The notes below the pieces were generated by a model that had not been told where the DNA came from, made no database searches, and was given only the letters and a program-made list of their open reading frames with translations. From positions 1-7,463 of the forward strand of contig JAFXEA010000154.1 in NCBI GenBank assembly GCA_017521065.1: 7,463 bases of DNA, given 5' to 3'. The position numbers and the translations under genes were made by a program. Positions within the stretch are counted from its first letter, which is position 1. Each line of letters opens with the position of its first letter. Source of the DNA: Kiritimatiellia bacterium (GTDB taxonomy: Bacteria > Verrucomicrobiota > Kiritimatiellia > RFP12 > UBA1067). This document shows, one piece after another, positions 1 through 7,200 of the stretch.

Positions 1-1409
1 AAGTCCACGTCTATATCGGGCATGGAGATTCGATCCGGATTCAGAAAACGTTCGAAAAGCAGATCGTACTTCAGAGGGTCGACGTTCGTGATGCCGAGCG
101 CGTACGCCACTGCCGCGCCGGCGGCGGAGCCGCGTCCCGGGCCAACCCACACGCCCATTTTACGAGCCGCGGCAATATAGTCGTGCACGATGAGAAAGTA
201 GCCGGGGAAGCCCATCGTACGGATCGTATCAAGCTCGAACTGGACACGCTCAACCGTATCCTTCGGAAGATCGTCACCCCAGCGGTTCCTCGCGCCCTCC
301 CACACGAGAGAGGCAAGATACTCCGCCTCGAACTGGATACGTATCGCCTTGTCGTAACCGCCGAACTTCTTCACACGCCCTTCTGGATACATCCCTTCAA
401 GAGTAGCCTCGTCATACTTCTCGCGGAAACCCTCTTCCGTGCCGAAGGACACGGGAATGTCAAACTTCGGCATGATGGGATCGGAGTCGAGCTTATACTC
501 CTCGATCCGTTCGGCAACCTCAAGCGTATTTTTCAGGAATTCCGGATTCTCCGGAAAAACCTTGAGCATCTCCTCTTCCGGCTTGAACCATTCCTCGCCG
601 GAATAGACGAGACGCCCCTTCTTCGTCGCTTCGTCGTCATCATCGATCTTCGGAGGATCGCTCATCTTCTTTCCGGTGGAAAGGCAGAGCAGCACGTCGT
701 GCGAATCGTTGTCCTCGGCGTCAAGGAAGTGGACGTCGTTCGTGGCAATGACGCGGATGTCCAGCTTCTTCGCAATTTCGATCACGCCCTTGGTGACGAT
801 CTTCTGACGGTAGTATATCCCCTTCGGTGCGCCGTTCATCATCGGCCACACCTTGGACTTGTGCTCCATCACCTCAAGAGAGAAATCGTCCCCGAAAAGA
901 TCCTTGTGCCATTTCGCAACGCGCTCCGCCTCGTCCATGCGCCCGTTGTCTATCGCCCTTGCGACCTCGCCCGCAAGACAAGCCGACGAGCAGTGGAGTC
1001 CTTCATGATACTTCTCCAGGAGAGCATGGTCAATTCGCGGACGGTAGTAGAAGCCGTTGATGTACGATTCCGAGACAAGCCGCACAAGGTTGTGATAGCC
1101 TGTGAGGTTCTTTGCGTGAAGACAGAGGTGATAACGCGTTTCGCCCTTGTCACGGTCCTTGTAGTCGCGGTTCGTTACGTACACCTCACAGCCGAGAATC
1201 GGCTTGATCTTCGGCAGCCCCTCGAAATTCTTCTTCGTGGCGTTGCAGGCATCATGGAACGCCTTGAGCGCAAAGAGGTTTCCGTGATCGGTTACCGCAA
1301 TTGCAGGCATTCCCCACCTGCGGGCGCGTTCGACCAGGGGGTTTATCTGGCACTGCCCGTCAAGCAGGGAATATGTTGTGTGCAGATGGAGATGTACGAA
1401 ATCGCTCAC
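1..1409 (-). CDS. dnaE: DNA polymerase III alpha subunit, N-terminal part (PHP domain and start of the polymerase palm); 3' end beyond the window
   Basis: This is the replicative DNA polymerase catalytic subunit, which extends primers in the replisome. Only 469 complete codons are visible. The PHP domain opens with HLHLHT at residues 6-11. Further typical PHP residues are D17, H42 (TDHG), E75 (CEVY), H94 or H98, C144 (SACLAG), and D225 and H227 (TNDVHFL). The usual palm entry GPGRGSAAG follows at about residue 420, then LLFERFLNP. The visible part ends at MPDIDVD, where D465 and D467 match the first two catalytic aspartates of the family (D401 and D403 in E. coli). The same motif lies about 64 residues later than in E. 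coli, so the N-terminal region is longer. The start is GTG at 1409-1407: an in-frame TGA at 1418-1416 lies only three codons upstream and the next Met is residue 34, inside the PHP domain. It begins one base after the leuS stop, which suggests an operon and possible translational coupling. No frameshift was seen when translating the segment. Whether the full gene is the DnaE1 type rests on the unseen remainder; the identity itself is secure. Confidence 0.97.
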   Translation of the reverse strand, partial: MSDFVHLHLHTTYSLLDGQCQINPLVERARRWGMPAIAVTDHGNLFALKAFHDACNATKKNFEGLPKIKPILGCEVYVTNRDYKDRDKGETRYHLCLHAKNLTGYHNLVRLVSESYINGFYYRPRIDHALLEKYHEGLHCSSACLAGEVARAIDNGRMDEAERVAKWHKDLFGDDFSLEVMEHKSKVWPMMNGAPKGIYYRQKIVTKGVIEIAKKLDIRVIATNDVHFLDAEDNDSHDVLLCLSTGKKMSDPPKIDDDDEATKKGRLVYSGEEWFKPEEEMLKVFPENPEFLKNTLEVAERIEEYKLDSDPIMPKFDIPVSFGTEEGFREKYDEATLEGMYPEGRVKKFGGYDKAIRIQFEAEYLASLVWEGARNRWGDDLPKDTVERVQFELDTIRTMGFPGYFLIVHDYIAAARKMGVWVGPGRGSAAGAAVAYALGITNVDPLKYDLLFERFLNPDRISMPDIDVD

Positions 1410-1410
1410 G

Positions 1411-4077
1411 TCACTTCACCACGAAGTTGACCATGCGCTTCGGAACCGCGACCACCTTGACGAGCGTCTTGCCCTCTAGGAACTTAGCGACATCGGGAGA
1501 CTGTTCCGCCATCGAGCGCATCTCATCCGGGGTGGCGGTGACAGGCACCTTGATACGTCCACGGAGCTTGCCCATGACCTGAACCGGAATCTCAACCTCG
1601 TTGTCGACGAGCGCGGCGGGATCGTAGGACGGCCACGGCTCGTAGGCGAGCGTGTTGCCGTGTCCGAGGAACTGCCAAAGCTCTTCGCCAAGATGCGGTG
1701 CGAACGGCGCAAGACAAAGCGTAAACTTCTCAGCAGCCTCACGTGCGAGAGTCTTGGACGGCCATTCGTTGAGGAACACCATCATCGCGGAGATGCCTGT
1801 GTTGAAGCAGAGTCCCTCGAGATCCTCGCCGACCTTCTTGACCATCTTTGCGAGAGCGCGAGCTTCGTCTGCGGTGAGCTGACGATCCTCGATCGGATTC
1901 TCCGTGACGAACTTGCACGAACGCTTGAGGAAGCGGAACACACCTTCGACACCCTTTGTGGACCAAGGCTTGACGGCCTGGAGCGGCCCCATGAACATCT
2001 CGTAGAGACGCAGGGAGTCAGCACCGTAGTCGCGCACGACATCGTCGGGGTTGACGACGTTCTTGAGCGACTTCGACATCTTCGCGGGGAATTCCGTAAG
2101 CAGCTCCTCTTCACCGCCTTCCTCTTCGCTGCCGTAGGGCTTGCCGTCCTTCCAGACGACACGGTCGGTCGGGACAAGCACGCCGCGCGAAGTCTTGTAC
2201 GCGATGCCAAGGATCATACCCTGGTTCACGAGACGCTGGAACGGCTCCTTCGTGGGCACGAGACCAAGGTCAAAGAGAACCTTGTGCCAGAAGCGTGCGT
2301 AGAGCAGATGGAGTACCGCATGCTCCGCGCCGCCGACATAGAGATCGACGGGCAACCACTTCTTCAGAAGCTCCGGATCTGCAAACGCATTGTCGTTCAG
2401 CGGATCGATATAGCGCAGATAGTACCAGCAGGAACCGGCCCACTGAGGCATGGTGTTCGTCTCACGGACACCCTTCTTGCCAGTGGCCGGATCGACGACG
2501 TTGAGCCACTCCGCAGCCTTTGCGAGCGGCGGTTCACCGGTGCCGGTCGGCTTGTAGTCTTGAAGGACAGGAAGCGTAAGCGGAAGATCCTTTTCATCGA
2601 CGAGCGACTGCGTACCGTCCTCCCAGTGGATGACAGGGAACGGCTCACCCCAATAACGCTGACGGGAGAAGAGCCAGTCGCGAAGCTTGTACTGAGTCTT
2701 GGCGCGGCCGCACCCCTGCTCCTCAAGCCATGCGATCATCTTCACCTGCGCATCCTTGACGGAAAGGCCGGTGATGAAGCCGGAGTTCACCATCACGCCG
2801 TCGGCGATGTCCGTATAAGCGACATCAGCCGTGTACGGCTGACGCTGTTCCGAATCCGAGGGAGGGGCAACGTCCTCGTTGCCCGGCGTACGCTGCTCTG
2901 AATCCGAGGGAGGGGCAACGTCCTCGTTGCCCTTCTTCGCGACTACCTGATAGATTGGGAGGTTGAACACCTTGGCGAAATCGAAGTCGCGCTCGTCATG
3001 AGCCGGAACGGCCATGATCGCACCGGTTCCGTAGGAAGCGAGAACGTAGTCGGAGATGAAGATCGGAATCTGTTCGCCGTTCACGGGATTGACACCCATC
3101 ACACCATTGAGCTTGACACCGGATTTCTCCTTGTTGAGCTCGGTACGCTCAAGATCGCTCTTCCCGGCAGCCTTCTTCTGGTAGGCCTTCACCTCGTCGG
3201 CGTTTGCGAGTTTCCCTTCTTCTAGCCACTTGGCGACAAGCGTGTGCTCAGGGGAGAGCACCATATACGTCGCGCCGAAAAGCGTATCGCAGCGCGTCGT
3301 GAAAACGGTGATTTTCTCTGGCTGAGTGCTCTCACCGGGCAGCGGGGACGCTGCCCCTCCCGACGCAAACACAACACCGAAATCGACGAGGGCGCCGGTG
3401 GACTTGCCGATCCAGTTGCGCTGCATCTCCTTGATGCTCTCGGGCCAGTCGAGATCGTCAAGATCTTTCAGCAGACGTTCGGCGTACTCCGTGATCTTGA
3501 GCATCCACTGGCGCATCGGACGGCGCTCTACAGGATGATTGCCGCGTTCGGAACGTCCGTCAATGACCTCTTCGTTTGCAAGCACCGTGCCAAGTGCGGG
3601 ACACCAATTCACCGGAACCTCGGCAACATATGCGAGTCCTTTCTTGTACAGCTGCTCGAAAATCCACTGTGTCCACTTGTAGTATTTCGGATCAGTGGTG
3701 TTCACCTCGCGGTCCCAGTCGTACGAGAAGCCGAGCATGCGGATCTGCTCGCGGTAGCGGTCGACGTTCTTCTTCGTGGTCACTTCGGGATGGGTGCCGG
3801 TCTCGACGGCGTACTGCTCAGCCGGAAGGCCGAATGCGTCCCAACCCATCGGATGGAGAACGTTGAATCCCTTCATGCGCTTGTAGCGGCAGAGGATATC
3901 CGTTGCGGTGTAACCTTCCGGGTGACCTACGTGCAGCCCCGCGCCCGAAGGATACGGGAACATGTCAAGGCAGTAGAACTTCTCCTTGGTGTTGTCGTAG
4001 CCGTCGCACTTGAACGTCTTATTGTTGAGCCAATAGGCCTGCCATTTCTTTTCGATTGCTGAAAAATTGTAGTCCAT
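1411..4077 (-). CDS. leuS: Leucyl-tRNA synthetase (class I), complete, with palindromic-repeat insertions in the editing domain
   Basis: The enzyme charges tRNA-Leu with leucine in the cytoplasm and hydrolyses mischarged tRNA. All class I LeuRS landmarks are present: the HIGH motif as HVGH at residues 49-52, GWDAFGLPAEQYA at 78-90, and KMSKS at 666-670. The CP1 editing domain has TTRCDT at 260-265, with T265 matching the specificity threonine, and GTGAIMAVPAHDERD at 350-364, with D361 and D364 matching the conserved editing aspartates. The C-terminal region ends with the usual VMGKLRGR segment (834-841). C263 stands where E. coli has proline (TRPDT). The Cys-rich zinc motif of some LeuRS is absent: only NWCP is left at 157-160. 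At 888 residues it is longer than the E. coli protein (860). Part of the excess is repeat-encoded: about residues 239-250 and 383-412. The ATG start gives the normal LeuRS N-terminus (MDYNFSAIEKKWQ). No clear Shine-Dalgarno precedes it; a heptamer repeat lies there instead. dnaE follows one base downstream. Confidence 0.98.
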   Translation of the reverse strand: MDYNFSAIEKKWQAYWLNNKTFKCDGYDNTKEKFYCLDMFPYPSGAGLHVGHPEGYTATDILCRYKRMKGFNVLHPMGWDAFGLPAEQYAVETGTHPEVTTKKNVDRYREQIRMLGFSYDWDREVNTTDPKYYKWTQWIFEQLYKKGLAYVAEVPVNWCPALGTVLANEEVIDGRSERGNHPVERRPMRQWMLKITEYAERLLKDLDDLDWPESIKEMQRNWIGKSTGALVDFGVVFASGGAASPLPGESTQPEKITVFTTRCDTLFGATYMVLSPEHTLVAKWLEEGKLANADEVKAYQKKAAGKSDLERTELNKEKSGVKLNGVMGVNPVNGEQIPIFISDYVLASYGTGAIMAVPAHDERDFDFAKVFNLPIYQVVAKKGNEDVAPPSDSEQRTPGNEDVAPPSDSEQRQPYTADVAYTDIADGVMVNSGFITGLSVKDAQVKMIAWLEEQGCGRAKTQYKLRDWLFSRQRYWGEPFPVIHWEDGTQSLVDEKDLPLTLPVLQDYKPTGTGEPPLAKAAEWLNVVDPATGKKGVRETNTMPQWAGSCWYYLRYIDPLNDNAFADPELLKKWLPVDLYVGGAEHAVLHLLYARFWHKVLFDLGLVPTKEPFQRLVNQGMILGIAYKTSRGVLVPTDRVVWKDGKPYGSEEEGGEEELLTEFPAKMSKSLKNVVNPDDVVRDYGADSLRLYEMFMGPLQAVKPWSTKGVEGVFRFLKRSCKFVTENPIEDRQLTADEARALAKMVKKVGEDLEGLCFNTGISAMMVFLNEWPSKTLAREAAEKFTLCLAPFAPHLGEELWQFLGHGNTLAYEPWPSYDPAALVDNEVEIPVQVMGKLRGRIKVPVTATPDEMRSMAEQSPDVAKFLEGKTLVKVVAVPKRMVNFVVK
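1416..1420 (-). promoter_or_regulatory. Possible Shine-Dalgarno (GGTGA) for dnaE, inside the end of leuS
   Basis: On the minus strand GGTGA ends six bases before the dnaE GTG start. It lies in the last codons of leuS, so ribosomes finishing leuS would arrive almost on top of it. The match to the anti-Shine-Dalgarno sequence is short and could be chance. It is listed because it supports the GTG start and the coupling with leuS. Confidence 0.4.
2842..2937. repeat. 48-bp tandem duplication carrying a palindrome, in frame within leuS (two copies)
   Basis: Two head-to-tail units start at 2842 and 2890. Over their first 43 bases they differ at two positions. Each contains a perfect 8-bp hairpin with arms GGGCAACG and CGTTGCCC and loop TCCT: 2865-2884 in the first unit, 2913-2932 in the second. 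The period is a multiple of three, so leuS stays open. Read on the minus strand, each unit encodes GNEDVAPPSDSEQR followed by TP or QP (residues 383-414). This segment sits in the variable loop after the editing-site motif HDERD, where E. coli LeuRS also has a length-variable stretch. The high identity of the two units suggests a recent duplication. It is not a CRISPR array, because there are no spacers. Confidence 0.9.
3332..3361 (-). repeat. Third palindrome of the same family in leuS, opposite orientation
   Basis: A perfect 8-bp hairpin lies at 3337-3356: arms GGGCAGCG and CGCTGCCC around GGGA on the plus strand (TCCC on the minus strand). Read on the minus strand, it matches the 2842-2937 units through GGGAGGGGCA, the core CGTCC and the end TGCCCGG. 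It differs from them at one loop base and at a compensated stem pair (A-T changed to G-C). It is translated in another reading than those copies because it is inverted, giving ASGGAASPLPGE (residues 238-249). This falls just before the TTRCDT strand of the editing domain, a loop that varies in length in the family. Confidence 0.8.
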
Positions 4078-4085
4078 GTCTGTTT

Positions 4086-4120
4086 TAGAGTTTAGAGTTA
4101 AAAGTTAAAAGTTGAGAGTT
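4086..4120 (-). repeat. Heptanucleotide tandem repeat (5 x 7 bp) directly upstream of leuS
   Basis: On the minus strand the 35 bases divide exactly into five heptamers: AACTCTC, AACTTTT, AACTTTT, AACTCTA, AACTCTA. All share AACT followed by three variable bases. The array ends 8 bases before the leuS ATG, so it fills the place where a ribosome binding site and proximal leader would be. It is AT-rich against GC-richer surroundings. Degenerate heptamer arrays occur in other bacteria (for example the short tandem repeats of cyanobacteria), and copy number may vary by slippage. It could be an inert microsatellite, or could affect transcription or translation of leuS by changing spacing. Confidence 0.8.
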
Positions 4121-4126
4121 TGTCTT

Positions 4127-4189
4127 GGTATGGCGCGATGTCCCCATCGCACCGTCTGCGGCGGATTGAGGACAAGCCGCCCTGCCACC
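4127..4189. repeat. Composite REPIN-like element: two palindromes head to head between the large gene and leuS
   Basis: The left half (plus orientation) has the hairpin arms GCGATG and CATCGC around TCCC, at 4135-4150, extended by GG and CC across one mismatch. The right half (minus orientation) has arms GGCGGCTTG and CAATCCGCC around TCCT, at 4160-4181, with one C-T mismatch. Both halves share the core GTCC(C/T)C with the palindromes inside leuS, and each begins with a related end (GGTATGG at 4127-4133; GGTGGCAGGG read inward from 4189). Two inverted palindromic units with a short spacer are the arrangement of REPINs, which REP-associated tyrosine transposases (RAYTs) mobilise. No transposase is in the window. 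A second role as an mRNA-end structure for the upstream gene is possible. Confidence 0.7.
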
Positions 4190-4222
4190 TTCATCGCCAC
4201 GAGCCCTACCATATCTGAAAAA

Positions 4223-7200
4223 TCAGTTTCCATCGCCTGTGCCGATGCTCGGCTCAAGGAACGCGTTCTCGTCATTGAGCTGGTACACCGTGACCGGAGG
4301 ACGGTTCGTGTCGTGGTTTATCGCCCATCTGTAGAAGATTTGGCTTCCCGGATGTTTGTACCATTCATACGAATATCCCGGCGACCCCTTGCTGAACGGA
4401 TCGGCGATATCCACAACACGGGTGAAACCGTTGGTGAAGCTGTCAGGACCGAAGGTGAACCAACGGAGCGGACGGTAGATGTTGTTGACCTTGCCGTTCT
4501 GCAGTGCGCCGGTGATCTTGAACGTAACGGAATCCCAATCATTGTCGGGAAGCTTCTCATTGTAGTCGTAGCTTGTCGAACCAGGTTCAAGACCACGAAG
4601 CATACTAGGCGGATGGGCTTCACCGGTAAATCTGTTGGTGATCATCATCGTGACAGCAACACGGATGTTGGTCATGAGACCACCATAGGCGATGTTCGTC
4701 TGCGTATTCGGGATGGCGCCGCTTCCCATGCCGCCCTTGAACACCCAATCGGAATTCTCAAACGTACCCGCAGGAGATTCAGATACCGGCGGAATGTCAA
4801 GCCAATACATCTGCTTGAGGCTCATGAGATATTTGTTGACACCGTCCGGCTTGTATGGTGTATCGTTGAGAAGCCAGAACTCCGCAAGTTTGATGTCGCC
4901 CTCCTCGTAGTTCTGCAGCCAATCCACGACGGCGGGATAGTACGGGTCATCCTTGGCGATACCCTTGTCTCCAAGCGCCGCAATCTTGGAGGAGTCCTTG
5001 ACGGATGCCATCACCTCGAACTTGCGGTTCTCGGGGTCGGACATCTTGAGCCCGCTCAGATCGAGCGTCCATATGCTGTGGCGACCGGTCTTCGAAACCA
5101 TATTCGTCGCTTCCGATGGAGCGGCAGCCTTTCCGTATTCATTGGTGACGACCCTATCCATTTCGAACCACTTCTTCACCACATACACAATGCTCGTGGA
5201 GAACGTGCCGTCCGCCCCCTGCGGAACTATGATCACAGCCGATGTATTCGTGACGTTTCCAATCACCATCGACAGCGAATTGATGCTGCCGGGATCAATA
5301 TCAGCATAGATCCAAAGGTTTGTACCGGAAGGCGGCTCGAAGTAATTCGGATCGATCAGATGCAACTCGCCATCAGCCGTGACGTTCACCTTGCCGGGTG
5401 TCTGCTGCATCATGTTGGTCCAGCAGGATTCGCTTTCGCCATGGCTTGTGTACACACCAAGCGACATAGCCTTTCTCTGTCCCTTGCTGTTCAGACGCTC
5501 ACCATAAGCGTCGGCACCGGAATATATCCAGTCATGGCCAGGCAGTTTCGCCTTGAGGTTCTTCAGAAGGTTGGTTCCCTCATAGAGGTAACGGACACGA
5601 CTTGTCGATGTGTTCGTGCTCATGAACACAACCTCGTGCTCAATGATGCCTGTAGGACGCATCAGGCGAAGCGCATACGGATTAGACACATCCACAACCC
5701 CCTTCTCGAATGCATCCGAACTCCAGGTGCCGTCATTCACGTCGGAATACTTGTTCGCCGCCTTCGTATTCGGAGACTGAAGCGCGACGAACGCATATGA
5801 GTTTGTCGCATTGACGCTCTTGTGCGCAACCACGCCATCCACGCCAAACCTTGCGACATTCTTGGCGTCGTACTTGTCGTCGTTCTTGATGCACTGGACG
5901 GACCAGCCCGTCATGTCGAATCCCTGCGGAACCGCGAACTCCACGAACTGGCACTTGTCATCGGTGGTATCGCCGTCAAACATGTTTATTTCGTTGATCC
6001 AAGCGCGCTTCGGGGAGATTGTGTCGAGCACCGTATATGCGCTGAACTCAGTGTTCACCTTGTTGTAATCGGTGATTCCGAAATACCAAGTCGGCATTTC
6101 CCAGTCAGTCCTGGAAAGCTCATGCGGATCCTGCTCGATTCCGTTCTTGTTCTTGTACTCTGCCCAGATGTGATACTGCACGATCTGGTATCCGTACTCG
6201 CCCGCCTGCTGCGGAGGGATGAACGCAGACGCATCGTTGGGATGGCTACGATACACAAGGTTGTTCACCGACCACTCATCGGCACGCTTGAGCTCCACCT
6301 TCTTCGTGGCGTACTTCTCTTCCTTCCAGTTCTTGTATCCCCATGGCCTATCACCTGCATACCACGCCATATAGACCTTGATGGAATCCACATCTAACTC
6401 GTCCTCCATTCCGGCGGGAATGACCTGCACCTGCATGCCGAAGGTTTCATTGAGGATAGGCTGCTGATCAGGGCTATCGATGTTCAGAACCTGCTTGTTG
6501 TCTCTAGTGCCTTTGCGGAACGCATATGCATTCTTAAGTGCAACCTTCGGAGCCATCGGCTGCGTGACCACCACTTCATCAATAAGAACACGCTGGATCG
6601 GAGCAGGGTTCTTCGTGCCATGGCTACCGAACGGCTGACCAGACTCCTCCTGGTTCTGGCGGCCCTCCGCCGCACCCCATGTCGTAAGACGCAATGCCTG
6701 ATAGTCGGACTGCGATGTCGGGATGCGCCACAGGAACGGCTCGAACACCGTCGTGCTCGCCTTGACCTCGATGTTCGTAAGGACATCCCACTTGGCGTCA
6801 TCCTCTTCTCCCGGATCTGCACAGGCGGAGATCGTCACCCATCCGCTGGAAGTAAGATTCGTCTCCAGCACACGGGCCTTGAACATCACCGCGCCGATGC
6901 GGTTCGTGAAACGGGGCGTCTGCACGAACGGGTCGTGCTTGTCGTAGTCGGCCTGCACGAAAGACTCCTCGTCTTTCACCGCAAAAAGCGGGTTTCCCGG
7001 ATCGCCTTCCTTGGACGGATTGTTCATGTCCGCGAAGGTCCACCCTGACGGCATAACACCAGTGAAGTTCAAACCGAGGCTTCGTCCGGGACCGAGAGTG
7101 ACGGGATCGTAGAGCGAGCTCCACTCAAGCTTGTAGGTGGGCATGATGTTCCAGCCCCACCAGCTGCGGTCGTCAAGCTCCGGCTCGTCGAACACCTTCA

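Noticed and set aside
183..1430. Long plus-strand open frame (415 codons) across the dnaE region
   Set aside because: It lies antisense to an unmistakable dnaE frame and its translation has no recognisable domain. It is an effect of codon bias on the opposite strand.
1660..2901. Long plus-strand open frame (413 codons) opposite leuS
   Set aside because: Antisense to well-conserved LeuRS sequence, including KMSKS, with an Arg/Leu-rich composition typical of shadow frames.
2842..2937. CRISPR-like array
   Set aside because: There are only two adjoining units with no unique spacers, both translated within leuS.
4127..4189. Rho-independent terminator for the large gene
   Set aside because: The hairpins are GC-rich but no T-run follows either of them on the minus strand. 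A role in ending or protecting the transcript remains possible but is not a canonical terminator.
4078..4222. T-box leader controlling leuS
   Set aside because: The 145-base gap is filled by the heptamer array and the palindromes. No T-box consensus or terminator/antiterminator arrangement is visible.
4223..4300. C-terminal sorting signal (PEP-CTERM or LPXTG) on the large protein
   Set aside because: The last residues show no such motif, no hydrophobic segment and no basic tail.
4112..5800. Plus-strand open frame of 562 codons starting in the intergenic repeat region
   Set aside because: Almost all of it is antisense to the large protein. It begins inside the heptamer repeat and has no family-like motifs. 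The minus frame is longer and has a coherent domain structure.
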